A DNA stretch of 64,000 nucleotides from Lepus europaeus (Eukaryota; Chordata; Mammalia; Lagomorpha; Leporidae): positions 62,495,201 through 62,559,200 of the forward strand of contig NC_084827.1 of the NCBI RefSeq assembly GCF_033115175.1, in the 5' to 3' direction. This document shows positions 30,733 to 41,464 of this stretch, piece after piece; the stretch's first letter is position 1; every line of letters starts with the position of its first letter. A program made the position numbers and the translations under genes. A model generated the notes under the pieces. That model searched no databases, was not told the origin of the DNA, and saw only the letters and a list, made by a program, of their open reading frames with translations.

Positions 30733-31079
30733 CACCAAGGGGCAACCATCGCTGGGTTCAGGAAAGAAATACACAAAATTCCCCAGCCACTCTTGTGGGA
30801 GGCTCCAGTGCCCAGGGGGAGGGGGGACAGCGGCTGGAGAGCAGGATCCAGCCCGCTGCCCTCCCGCTGAGGGACTGTGCTGGGGACCAAGGACCCAGGG
30901 TCCTTCTGTCACAGCCCCCACACACCTCGGCCCCAAGATTCACTGTTTTTTTTTTTTTTTTTTTTCCCCTTCCTTCTCCCTCTGTTGCTGCTGGGTCCTG
31001 ATGACTTCCATCTGGCCGCAGGGGCGCGAGTGGAGCCTCTAAAAAAACCAAAGCAAACTAAACCTAACCCCTCCCTGCG

Positions 31080-33190
31080 GAACACATGCACCGGACCCCC
31101 GCGGCTGGGGACGCCGGCGGGGCCCCCGGCACCTGCGGGAAGAGTTCCGCGTGGACGCGGCCCCCGCCCTGCCTCCCTCGGGTCGCAAGCTTCCGCCCCG
31201 GAGTCCGTGCACGCGGGGCACGGCGACCTGGGCAGCTGCCAACGGAGGGAAGCGGGCGCGGGTAGCGCCGAGATGGAAAACAGAGCGATTCCCGCGCCTC
31301 GGCTCGGCGTTCATCTGACTCGAGTTAGCGTCGTGCCCCACCCCCCAGCCCGGCGCCAGGGAAAAACTTTCCCCGTGGCTGCGCCGCGGCCCTCGGCGCT
31401 GGGGGGTGGGGTAGGGGGAACCCCGCCGTCCCTCCCCTCCCTTCCTTGCCCTCCCCTCGCCCCACCCCCACCCCAACGCCCGGCCCCGGGCGCGGTGCAC
31501 TGCGCGGCGCCGGCTGTGCCCGGGCTGAGCGCGCGGGGGCGCTGCGCGGTCCGCGCGGCGCTGCTGGATTGCGCGAGTGCAGGCGCTCGCCAGCCGAGGC
31601 AGCACGGCTCCGCGGACTTTTTTTCAAACTCCCATCAATGAGACTTCGAGGAGGAGCGCGAGGCGGCGGCGATCGCCGACGCGGAGGAAGGCGACGAAGC
31701 GCGGGAGCCGCCGGAGGGAAGAGCGCGAGCCGCGCGGCGCGCCCGAGCCTTGCGGAGCTGCCCGCTTGCTGGCGGTAGGGGCTACCCGGCCCCCGCGCGT
31801 CTCGGCTCGGGCCCCTCCCGGGCGCGGCCCAGCCCGGCGCTGCCCGTCTGAGCCGCGGCGCACGGCAGCCCGCGGCGCGCCCTTGTGCCGGCCGAGTTGG
31901 GATGGGGACCCGCAGCCGCCGCCCGGCGCCCGAGAGGCCACCTGCGTGCTAGAGGCAAACTTTTGTCTCCCTCGGTAAAGTTGCGTCGGCCTTCTGTGTG
32001 GCTCGCTTGTCTTTGCGGAGCGCCGCCTACCCCGGCCGACTGGGATGCTGCGCCGTCTCGGAGGCTCCCTTGGCCGGGGGCCGGCGCCGTGACGCGGGGA
32101 CCGGGTACTGGGCTTAGAGGGACTTGCAGACCAGCGGGGGGCGGCCCCGCTTCCTCCCCTGGGGTGGAAGGGGTTTTGGGTGATGGGACTCGTGGCCGAG
32201 AGGCGACTTTCCCCACCCTAGGGCAAGCTTCTGTCTTCTCGGTGTGCGCCCGGGCCGGGGGCTGTTGGTGCGGGTGCGGGTGCGGATGAGCGCGGGGCTG
32301 GGTGTCCACAGCTCGCGTTAGGTGGGCGGCGGGAGCGTGTCGGTGGCAGCGCGGTGCCCAGGGCCCGCGGCGGCCACTTGTACGAACTTCCAACTGCACT
32401 TCTCCACGGCGCGCGTCCCGCAGCCCGGCCTCTCTTTCTTCCTCGCTCCTTCCTCCCCCTCGCTGGGCCCTGTCGCCCCCTCCCCCTCGGCCGGCCTCTC
32501 CTCCTTCTCCTCCTCCTCTCCTGCCCTCGGCCCCGAGATCCGCTTGACTTCCCCAAGAGATCCTCACGTAATCCTTGGCCCGACCCGCAGGTCCCCCCCA
32601 CCCCTCACTTCCATCCCCGCCCCCCACCCCCCCATCCCGGGACAGTCTCTCAACAAGTATATTTGCTGAGGAATTTGAAAAATCCACTACTGCAACTTGA
32701 TCTGTGTGTGATGGATGGGGAGAGGCGCGGGGAGAGTTGGGCGCCAATCCTATTAAGGGTTTAGAGAGGGGAGCGTTTTTCCCCGACGGGGCGGGGGCAG
32801 AGGCCGGTGGGGGGAAGGGCGCTCGCGCTCGCGTGCGGGAGTCCGCGGGAGCCACGCCGCAGAGCCCAAGTCCAGCCCGGCCGTTGTGGGTGTCCTTTCC
32901 CGGGAAACGCGGCTTTTAGGGCGCGGGGAGCTGCGGGTGGACCCGCGCGCCTCACCCCGGGTGGCCAGAGCGCGCGGGCCTGGGGTCCGCCTTCCGCCTG
33001 GATGCCTCTTTTGTGTAGTTACTGCGCGGCTACCGGAGTGAACCGCAGCGCTTCCCCGCGCGCCTCCCCTGGCTCCCCATCCCGGGCGTCCCGTGCGGAG
33101 AGCGAGGCCCGTGGTGTGGGCTTCGGCGCTCAGCGGCCACCGCAGCGTCCTGGGCCCGGGGCCCCGGCGCCCTTGCCGGGCGTGTGAAGG
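31080..33190. promoter_or_regulatory. CpG island 1, probable promoter and first exon
   Basis: About 2.1 kb of CpG-dense DNA with GC boxes and no TATA box. Densest at 31480-31900. A plus-strand exon is plausible: the non-coding stretch around 31560-31774 could end at donor GCG|GTAGGG (31775), or at CTCG|GTAAAG (31975). Direction is not proven; long minus frames (such as 31782-32855) are products of GC bias. CATCAATGAGACTTCGAGG near 31634 does not look like CpG filler and might be a conserved 5' UTR segment. Coding exons would lie outside the window. Confidence 0.7.
31168..31295 (+). repeat. 128-bp perfect duplicate, presumed source
   Basis: Continuous with CpG island 1 in composition on both sides, so this is the likely donor of the copy at 29806-29933. 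Confidence 0.95.
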
Positions 33191-33440
33191 TTTTAATCCC
33201 AACAGCTTCAGATCAAGGCAGAGGTCGTAAAACGCTCACGTGCTGTTTGCGGACGGGGCTCTGGGGGCTGGCGGAGAAGTTGAAAGTAAACGTTTCCCTC
33301 GCGAGTGGCATAAAATAGTGTTTAAGCAAATATTGTATTGGCATGCTCGGGGGGGGGGGGGCGGTGCCAGAAAGTAAAGGCAATAAACTGTGAAATCCAA
33401 AATATACAGCAGGGGATCGCGGCGCAACAGGCGGGCTTCT
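33191..33440. promoter_or_regulatory. Possible conserved non-coding element
   Basis: AT-rich sequence directly after the island: GGCATAAAATAGTGTTTAAG, AAATATTGTATTGGCATGC and AGGCAATAAACTGTGAAATC, broken by G13 at 33349-33361. No repeat and no exon features. Confidence 0.4.
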
Positions 33441-35800
33441 GAGCAGCTGGCCTGATGCGAGCTGTTTGCTTTGGCCGCCTTGCCTCCCGGCCGCTCCGTG
33501 CCCAGCTCCTTACCTTGCTACCGCTCTCCTGTGCTCCTCCCTGGGGCTGGGAGCTGCCCGTCCTGTGGGTATCGGGTCGGGAGACCGAGCACCCTGGCCA
33601 TGCCTGGCTGCTTTTAAGTTTCGAGGCCCTCTAGACTTTTTCCAGCTTCTGGTCTGCCTTGAAGGTGATCATTTGGGAATGTCCAACCCGAGACCCTGAA
33701 GATGCCCCGGCCTGGGGTCTCCCTCCAGCCTTCCTTCCCCTTCTTAGGTCTCTTTCTGTCTTCATCTTGCCTGCTCTTCTTTTCCTAGGAGTGCACATCT
33801 GTCCTGAGCCGGGCAGGAGATGGGGGTGGGGGGGAGATGACTCTGGTTTTCAGATCCCACTCAGACTCAGCAGTCCGGAAAGTTATCACTGGTCTGGTGG
33901 GTCTGGAAGTTAATTATATTTTGTAAGAGTGAGGTTGGTTTTGTATTTCCCCTCTGCTTCCAGAAGCATGCCAGTTTCAGGAGGCTATTTTGCCATTCAT
34001 GGGGGAGGAGGTAGGTGGGATTTAAATGAATGCCTGGGAGATGCTGCCCACCTGCCCAGGATGAAGCAGCCTTGGGTTGGTCTTGAGTCTGTGTGAGGGT
34101 TCGAGCAGTCCCTTGCAGAGTCAGTTGGTGAGAATGAGAGGGAAAACCAGGGCAGGGCAGGGCTCACCGAGGAACAACGTGGGTTTGTTAAGAGATGTTT
34201 TTTTAGCCTTCGTGGGAATTGCCAGGGATTGGCACAGGGTTCCCACTGTTTCGGAGACTTCCAAGGGGCTCCCAAGCTCACAAGGCTTCACCCTGGTGTG
34301 CGTGTGAGCGATCCGTGGTCTTGGGGCTGGTGGCCTTGGGATGGAGTGCCACTTTCTCAGGGATGTGGCCAGTGTGGGCAGAGCACACAGCAGAGAGGAA
34401 ATCCTCTGAGTTGCTTGGTCACAAGAGGGGGCCCCAGGGCTGCTGGTCAGCGGCTCCTGACCGGGCTGCGGGGGTCTTGGGGGCTGTGTACTGTAGCGGG
34501 CTTGTTTGCACTGCAGACTGAAAAATACACAAATACTTCACGCTTTTTGTACTCCCACAAGTGCCCTGTACACAGTGCAGCCCCCGGGGCTGGATTAGCA
34601 AGCCAGAGGATTCAGCAGGCAGGCAGACAAAATTGGATCTTTGCCTAATAAACACCCTTCTTCCATGCGTTCCCCCCGCTCAACCCTCCCCCCCCCCCCC
34701 CCCCAGCCACCCCAAGGGAAAACGTCCCTGCACAGATGCCAGCAATTCCCTTTAAACGAGCCCAGGAGGCTGGCGTGTGCACATTGAAAGCTGATGTGAC
34801 CCCCTCACACCCAGCTGGCTTGTTAAAGCTCAGAACTGGAGCCCTGCACCCTTACGGGCTCTGGATGGGCAGGGCAGCTGGTGTCTTCCTGGGGAAAGTG
34901 TCCAGCCCTGGCGGCCTTTCAACAGTCTGGCAGCCGCTCCAGGAGTTGGGGGCAAGCCAGCCCCTCTCCTCTAGGCTGGGGGGGGGAGGGGTGTTCTACC
35001 TGTGCCAGAGCTTGTCTCCTCTGTGCACAAGAAGGCAGCCAGGCCAGGTGGACCTGGCTGCAGACAGCTGCAGCTGTTTCTGCCCTGCCCAGCCGGGGCC
35101 CTTTGAAAAGGAACCCCGGGGGCTGCCTTTACCCCTTTCTCCTTTTCAGTAAGTGTCAGAGGCACGGACGCTGGAAACACGTGAAGAATGCCAAAGAGAG
35201 AAACAGCATTCTCAGATTCCAGCAAATTCAGGGCGGCTGAGTGAGCAGGGGCTTGGCCCAACAACCAGGCTCACCCAGCGGTTCCAGTGGACAGGGTTCA
35301 CTCGCTGCTACAGACTTGGGAGGGGGCTCTGCTTCCTCAGGCTGGTGGAAAAGCTTTGGGAAAGAATCATCCACAGGGACATTTCTTAGTGCCCTTCTGT
35401 GGGCAGCAACGGTGTTGACACTTCTGGAGATTTTTCAGATCCGCTTGTAGCATTTTTCTCGAACATTCATTAGAGTGTTCGCATAGAATACATCACGGAT
35501 TGTAAGAAGGAAGTCACTGTTCATGGCTTTGAGGGATGCATTCACAACTGTGGGATAACCGCAGACTTTGAGCCTGTTTTGTGTCTTCCCTCAACTGGAG
35601 AAGTCCCGACCATCCTGTCTGCACTGTGGCTCGGGTTTCTGGAACACCACCCACAGGGGAGGGAAACACGCACATGTTAACACGGTTTTGAGATTTGGGT
35701 TGTTCTGGAGTGTGATTTTGCATGTGTGTGTGTGTTTTTAAAAATCTACCAGGTTCCTGGGAAGTGCATTTTAGCTGTGAGGGCCGGGTTTCAGCCATTA
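33441..35800. other. SINE-free intergenic or intronic DNA
   Basis: No transposon recognised. C17 run at 34688-34704. Short inverted repeat CGAACA / TGTTCG at 35460-35481. Nothing that looks like a coding exon. Confidence 0.5.
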
Positions 35801-36100
35801 GCATAAGAAAAAAAGTTTTAGTGCGTTTGCTATTGTCCTGCTTGGAGGCTTGCAGAAAAGCGGAGGCCGGCGGTGAAAGGGTGATGGCCTATTGAGAGTC
35901 CTCGCGGCTCCTCAGCTGCCTCCGAAATCTGCCTCCGATATCGCTTTCATCTCGCACGTCCATTCTTCGGCCTGTTTCACACGTTCACTTTGGTCAAGCT
36001 TTATCGATTATGTTTTCTTCTCTGCAAATCTGTGGAAAATTTAATGAACCAAAAACAGTCGTGAAATAAGGGGGACTTTTTATTCATTAGCAAGGAATTG
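35801..36100. promoter_or_regulatory. Possible conserved non-coding element
   Basis: GTTTGCTATTGTCCTGCTTG (ATTGT is a SOX-type core), CTTTATCGATTATGTTTTC, GGAAAATTTAATGAACC and TTTATTCATTAGCAAGGAATT are AT-rich homeodomain- and SOX-like motifs in repeat-free DNA next to CpG island 2. Confidence 0.42.
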
Positions 36101-37290
36101 GCCTTGATTTCCACCCCCCTCGTCGCCCTCCCCTCCCCCTTCCTCCGGCCCCCCACCTCCCTTGGGGCGGCGAGGGCCCCAGTTCGCCGCCAGGGAGCTG
36201 GGGGGCGGAGTGAGGGTGGTCCCGTTGCTTGCCCGGGTGTGTGTGGGGGGCCTGTCGACAGCTAGCGTGGCTAGCGCCTCGGCGGTGGTGGCTGCGGCAG
36301 GGTGCGCGGGGAAGCCTGCGCCTGGGCACCCTGCAGGCCCCAGCCCCGCGCGTCCTCCGGGATCCCGGCTCTGAGGGCTTGAGTGGCGGAGGTTGGGGGT
36401 GGGTTTCCATTTCCCAGCCTTACAAATCGTTGGAGTGCCTGGGCCTTCCCGGGACCCGGCTAAGTAGCTCCCTTCCTCCAGACCCAGCTCCCAAACCTGC
36501 AATTAAGCAAAGCCCCTGGTGTGATTACGCTTTGCTGACTCGGCTGGGTCTGGAGCCGGTTCCCTGGATGAAACGGCGACCTCTCGACCTGCGCACCGGC
36601 TTCTCCGGGCAGCCGGGAGTCCTTCCTGCCGGACCCGTGTCTGTGCGTCCGGCCGTGCCTCCCTCCCCCTCTCGGTCCCTTCCTTGCCCTCCTTGCTACC
36701 TTTCCTTTCTCTCCTTGCGTCTGCCTCGCTCCCCGCTCTCCGCCTCCCTCTCCTTTCTCTCCCATCTTCCCCGGCCCCCCTCCCTGTCCGCTTTCCGCCC
36801 CGCCGGGGCTCGCCCGCCCGCCCGCCCGCCTGGGGCGGCAGAGAGGCCGCGTGTCCGGGCGGCGCCCTCCGTGCCCGCGTCCGAGGAACATTCCGTGCCC
36901 CGAGCGCCCTCCCACCTGCGCGCCCGCCTGGTTTGCGGCGCCCGAACAATGGCTGCATTGTGGGGGCCCGCGCTCGGTCGCCGCTGGCGAGCATGGCCGG
37001 TGGGGACGCAGGCCAGCGGGCCCGAGGCTCCCTCTTCCTTGCCCTGGGCTCCCGCAACTCGGCCCCCCTCCCCCACCCCCTGCGCCCTGCACCTCGCAGA
37101 GGGGACCCAGAGCCTTGCACGGAGCCCTTTCCCGAAGTTTTGGTGGTAGCTGGAAGTTTCCTTCGGGCCCCGGCAGGCTCCAGGCAGGAAAGCCCCCCTT
37201 GGGCCGCGCGCCCTGCTCCGGCCCTGGGCGCCAGGGAAGAAAGTGCTATCGTCTCCTCCTTGGGAGTTGACCTGCAGGGACCCTCTTAAC
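36101..37290. promoter_or_regulatory. CpG island 2
   Basis: CpG-dense over about 1.2 kb, strongest at 36540-37090, with a (CGCC)n run at 36811-36830. Could be an alternative promoter or a CpG-rich enhancer of the same locus. The 306-codon plus frame and the opposed minus frames overlap each other and have no recognisable domain. Confidence 0.65.
36946..36961. promoter_or_regulatory. Palindromic SOX-type dimer site
   Basis: ACAATG, 4-bp spacer GCTG, CATTGT: two inverted SOX cores. SOXE proteins (SOX8/9/10) are known to bind such spaced inverted pairs as dimers. It lies in the densest part of CpG island 2, where A/T-rich 16-mers are not expected. Confidence 0.5.
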
Positions 37291-38020
37291 GCGCAGAGAG
37301 AGGGAGAGAGGGCTCCTTGAATGTTAAGGGTGTTAAAAGAGCATCGTCCGCGTCCGCGAGAGCCCAGGATAGTCCGCTTTTCAGCAGATGCTTAGCGCTG
37401 CTGCTTTGTGCGGTGGACAATGCAATAAGTCAGGCCGACTCTGAGCCACGTTATAAGGGCCGCTCAAGTACACTTCTGCTAAGTTGAATTGATTGAAATT
37501 TAATGGCGGTTAGTGGCGCTGAATGGTAATGATTTTTGGGCGTGTCTTTGGCAGATTTGACATTAATAACCAGAGTGTGTGTTCTTGCAGAGAGCCTGCC
37601 ACACACGTGAGGCCCTGGCGTTACTCATTTTCCAGAGATGCCAGGCCTTCCTGCTCCTTAAGTCCTTTCCCCTCTCTCCATAATTCAGTTGATAAAAAAA
37701 AAAAAAAAAACAACAAAAAAAAGCACCAAACAGGAAAGAGAAAAATCTTTCTCCGTTGAGCACGTACATCATGTCAACATGATTTTGAGCTCATGATTTT
37801 TTTCAATTCCTACATAAATCAGCTTCTAATGTACAGAATGTGATGAATTTGTTTTAGCTGCCGCTGTGAATTAATGCTATGCAAATAGAAGCTTTGCAGG
37901 TGAAATGATTTACTTGATCATTGCAATTTCTAATATTTAAGCTCATTTATTATGTTGGGGGGGGTTCAAAAACATAATCTGTGTTTTTCATGTCTGAGAT
38001 CCGATGCGAGTGTAGAGGTA
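37291..38020. promoter_or_regulatory. Strong candidate conserved non-coding element
   Basis: Abrupt fall in GC after the island. Motifs: GTTGAATTGATTGAAATTTAATGG region at 37480, GGTAATGATTTTTGG, CATTAATAACC, GTGAATTAATGC, perfect octamer ATGCAAAT (POU) at 37879-37886, E-box CAGGTG at 37897-37902, TTTAAGCTCATTTATTATG. An A17 run at 37694 breaks it. No SINE. This is the composition of deeply conserved developmental enhancers. Confidence 0.5.
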
Positions 38021-39200
38021 GACCTTGATGGTTGGGAAATAGCTCTTCATTTGTGGATTCTTCAAGAATCCGAAGTTGACGGAGCAGAGGCCCAAGGAGC
38101 AAGGGGTACAAGGCCTTTGCAAGTTCTGTCTGAGTGAGCACCTAGAAATGCATTTAGGAGATTGCAGCAAACCAGTTCTGCTTTGGGAAGTAAGGACGGA
38201 GTCCCATCCCGCTGGGAGCTGAAAGGTGAGTGTGGCTTGGCAGGTGGAGGGAGGAGGGTGCAGGGGCTGTGATGCCTCCTGCCCCCCCATCTTTGTCATC
38301 TGCCGATTAAGATCATCTTAAGAGCCCATCATTAAGCACCTGCTTATGAAGGGGACAGTGGTGTAGGAAGTTGGGGCAGACCTCCCTCCCGCCCCAGGGT
38401 GACTGCTGGCAAGATTTCCTTACTTAGTTCATCTTTTTCTGGCTACTTCCCTCTGGAGAGCTGAGGGAAAGAGTGAGGGTGATAAAGTCAACCTGAACTT
38501 CTTGGGGTCACCTCAGAGAGAGTGAAGCCCAGCTGGGGGCCCCTGGCCATGTTGCTTGGGGGGTGGTCTCTATGGAAGGAAGAGTTCAGTATTTGTGGCT
38601 CCCTCCAGCTTTAGAATCCTGGGAGCCATCACATCCCACCCCTGGGTGACCCACTCCAGGTCAGGCAGGCAGGGCACAAGAGTGGGGTCTTTGGTACTTT
38701 CCTGGGGAGATTGAGGCAGGGGGCTTCTCAAGCTTGTGTCCCTGCCTTGCCCTGCTGGCCAGTCTCCCCAGCCTGCAGTGCCCAAGCCCACTCTGGGATG
38801 TGGTCCCAGGGTGAGTGCAGACAGGGTGAACTTGGGGACACTTGTGGGGGTGGGGACAGCACTCAGCCTGTGGTGGCTTCTTCAGGAGACTGAAGGCAGG
38901 GCTGGATCATAAATATGTCTTGGAGCTCAAAAGCGAAGAGTAGAGTTTTGACTTCTCAAAAAATTGAGGTCGCGGCGGTCTGGTGACAGGCTGGAGGCTC
39001 ATCACTCTAATGTTTCTGAGGACAGCAGTGGGCAGAGCTGTCATAATACATTGTGTGCATCCCGAAAGTGGCAGGTCACTGTGGAGGTGAAGGGAAGGGG
39101 ACGTGTGTGGTGGCCACCGGCCAGGGGTCTGCACGTGTCACCTGGTTTGTGTAGGGGGAGAAGCAGCCAGACTCAGCAGTGGCTCAGCAAGTTGAGAGAT
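38021..39200. other. SINE-free DNA, no gene seen
   Basis: Ordinary non-repeat sequence closing the SINE-free stretch. Confidence 0.45.
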
Positions 39201-39217
39201 AGAAATGGATGTAGGAG

Positions 39218-39551
39218 GGGCCGGCGCCGTGGCTCACTTGGCTAATCCTCCACCTGCGGCGCCGGCATCCCATATGGGTGCCGGTTCTAGTCCCGGCTGC
39301 TCCTCTTCCAGTCCAGCTCTCTGCTGTGGCCCGGGAGGGCAGTGGAGCATGGCCCAAGTGCTTGGGCCCCTGCAGCTGCATGGGAGACCAGGAGGAAGCA
39401 CCTGGCTCCCGGCTTTGGATCGGCCATAGTGGCCATTTGGGGAGTGAACCAATGGAAGGAAGACCTTTCTCTCTCTCTCTCTCTCTCTCCCAACCCCATT
39501 GTCTATAATGCTGCCTGTCAAAAAAAATAAAAAAAAAAAATAAAAAAAAAA
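39218..39551 (+). mobile_element. Young C-type SINE with 17-bp TSD
   Basis: Head GGGCCGGCGCCGTGGCTCAC, near-consensus body, A-rich tail. AGAAATGGATGTAGGAG (39201-39217) and AGAAATGGAGGTAGGAG (39552-39568) differ at one base. Confidence 0.96.
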
Positions 39552-39568
39552 AGAAATGGAGGTAGGAG

Positions 39569-39795
39569 TTGGGCGCCCCAGTTAAGTTCCAGCTTGGGGT
39601 ACCTGCAGCCTGTAATGGGAGCCTGGTTCTAGTCCCAGCTTCTCTGCTGCTTCCGACATAGCTTCCTGCTGATGTGTTTCCAAGGCTGCAGGTAATGAAT
39701 GGCCTAAGTGTCTGGATCCCTGCCCCTGACAGGGGGGACCTGATTGAGTCTTGGCTTGAGTCTGGCCCAGCCCTGGCTGTTGGCAGGATGGGAGA

Positions 39796-39826
<31 letters not shown>

Positions 39827-39857
39827 GTGCATCAAAAAAATGAAAATAAATTCATAA
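39569..39857 (+). mobile_element. Old C-type SINE
   Basis: TTGGGCGCCCCAGTTAAGTT, GGTTCTAGTCCCAGCTTCTC, TTCCTGCTGATGTGTTTCC, CT-rich stretch at 39795-39828, tail TGAAAATAAATTCATAAG. Confidence 0.82.
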
Positions 39858-39956
39858 GTATTTATAAAAGGAGTCAGAACAGGATGGTAGGGTTGCGATT
39901 TGATTCTGATGCAGTCCTTTGGAGAAGGTGAGTCACATGTACAAGCCAAGTATAGC

Positions 39957-40155
39957 ACGAGGGCACTTCAAAAAGTTACAGGAAAATGGAATTAAAGTTT
40001 ATTTCTGTGCAAATAAATTTTGAAAGCCATTACATATTTTTAAAATAATCCTCATTTTCCATAAACTTTTTGAAGACTCTTGTGTGCATGGATTTCAAAA
40101 CATTTTGCACCAAAATAAACTTCTTTCAACTCCATTTTTCCATGAACTATTTTTT
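39957..40155. mobile_element. Mariner-like palindromic MITE, one full and one half copy
   Basis: GAGGGCACTTCAAAAAGTT at 39958 and its complement AACTTTTTGAAGACTCTT near 40065-40082 bound a first unit of about 125 bp. A second segment, TGCATGGATTTCAAAACATT to CCATTTTTCCATGAACTAT, repeats the inverted end up to about 40150. Short inverted ends without a coding middle fit a mariner-type MITE. Confidence 0.6.
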
Positions 40156-40159
40156 TGGG

Positions 40160-40430
40160 GGGAAGAATTTATTTATTTGAAAGGTAGAGCAACAGACAGA
40201 GGGAGAGAGAGGAGAGATTTTCCATTCGCTGGTTCTCTCCCCAAATGGCCGCAATAGCTAGGTCTAGGCTAGACTGAAGCCAGGAGCCAGGAAGTTTCTG
40301 AGTCTCCCATGTGGGTAGCAGAGGCCCAGGCGTGTAGACCGTCATTCACTGCCTACCCAGAAGCATTAGCAGGAAGCTGGATTGGAAGTGAAGCAACCAG
40401 GGCTTGACCATGGGATAAGCAATGACCCAT
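40160..40430 (-). mobile_element. C-type SINE, head lost
   Basis: AGAATTTATTTATTTGAAAG, GGTAGAGCAACAGACAGAG, GTCTCCCATGTGGGTAGCAG, AAGTGAAGCAACCAGGGCTTG; stops before the CCATATGGG block. Confidence 0.82.
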
Positions 40431-40435
40431 CCCAG

Positions 40436-40664
40436 TTAGAGAGAGATCTTCCCTCTACTGGTTCACTCCCCAAATGTCTGCAATAGCTGGGCCAGGCAGA
40501 AGCCAGGAGCCTGGAAATCCATCCTGGCCTCCCACATGGGTGCAGGGTTGCAGGTACCTGGGCCATCTTCCAGGCTGCTTTCCCAGGCACATTAGCTGGG
40601 AGCTGGATAGAAAGTGGAGCAGTCGGCAGGTAGCAGCTTACCTATTAAGCCACAGGGCAGGCAG
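40436..40664 (-). mobile_element. C-type SINE, tail lost
   Basis: Begins inside the GA-rich part (AGAGAGAGATCTTCCCTCTA), body CCCACATGGGTGCAGGGTTG, ends TTAAGCCACAGGGCAGGCAG. Confidence 0.82.
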
Positions 40665-40679
40665 CTTGAAACACTTTTT

Positions 40680-41005
40680 TTTGTATTTTTTTAAAGATTT
40701 ATTTATTTATTATTTGAAAGGCAGAGCTAACAGAGAGGCAGATGCAGAGAGAGAGAGAAATCTTCCATCTACTGGTTCACTCCCCAGATGGCTGCAACAG
40801 CCAGAGCTGGGCTGATCTGAAGCCAGGAGCTTCTTCCAGGTCTCCCCTGTGGGTGCAGGGGCCCAAGCACTTGGACCATCTTCTACTGCTTTTTCAGGCC
40901 ATAAGCAGAGAGCTGTATTGGAAGAGGAGCAGCTGGGACTGAAACCGGTGCCCACATGGGATGCCAGCAACAGCTTTAACTCGCTACGCCACAGCACTGA
41001 CCCTG
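40680..41005 (-). mobile_element. C-type SINE, first of two at the same target
   Basis: Tail GTATTTTTTTAAAGATTTAT, body at 40770-40935, head CCACAGCACTGACCC. CTTGAAACACTTTTT precedes it (40665-40679) and CTTGAAGCACTTTTT follows (41006-41020). Confidence 0.92.
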
Positions 41006-41020
41006 CTTGAAGCACTTTTT

Positions 41021-41302
41021 TTTTTTTCTTAAAGATTTATTTATTTGGAAGTCAGAGTTACACAGAGAAGGAGAGGCAGAGAGAGAGAGGGAGAAAGATA
41101 GATCCTCCATCCGCACTGGCTCACTCCCCAGCTGGCTGCAGCGGCCGGAGCTGCGCCAATCCAAAGCCAGGAGCCAGGAGCTTCCTCCCAGCCTCCCACA
41201 TGGGTGCAGGGGCCCAAGGACTTGGGCCATCTTCCACTGAGCCTGTATGGGATTCTGGCACTGCAGGCAGCAGCTTTACCCACTACACCATAGCACTGGC
41301 CC
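41021..41302 (-). mobile_element. C-type SINE, second at the same target
   Basis: Tail TTTTTTTCTTAAAGATTTATT, body at 41110-41240, B-box block missing, head CATAGCACTGGCCCC. CTTGAAGCACTTTT is repeated again at 41303-41316. Confidence 0.92.
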
Positions 41303-41464
41303 CTTGAAGCACTTTTAAAGTTAACATTTACTAGGTTTGTGTAGTATCACGTGATGAGCTTGGCACTCTTTTACTGTGTAATCCCTTTAAGCAATTTTAA
41401 ATGAATCAGCTCTTTCTATTTTCAAAAATGAAAATATTGAAATCAGCAAACTTAAATAAAAACG

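Noticed and set aside
31782..32855. 357-codon minus-strand frame in CpG island 1
   Set aside because: GC-rich DNA lacks stop codons. The product is Arg/Gly/Pro/Ala-rich and overlaps long frames in other phases on both strands.
36229..37149. 306-codon plus frame in CpG island 2
   Set aside because: Same compositional cause; opposing minus frames of more than 200 codons coexist.
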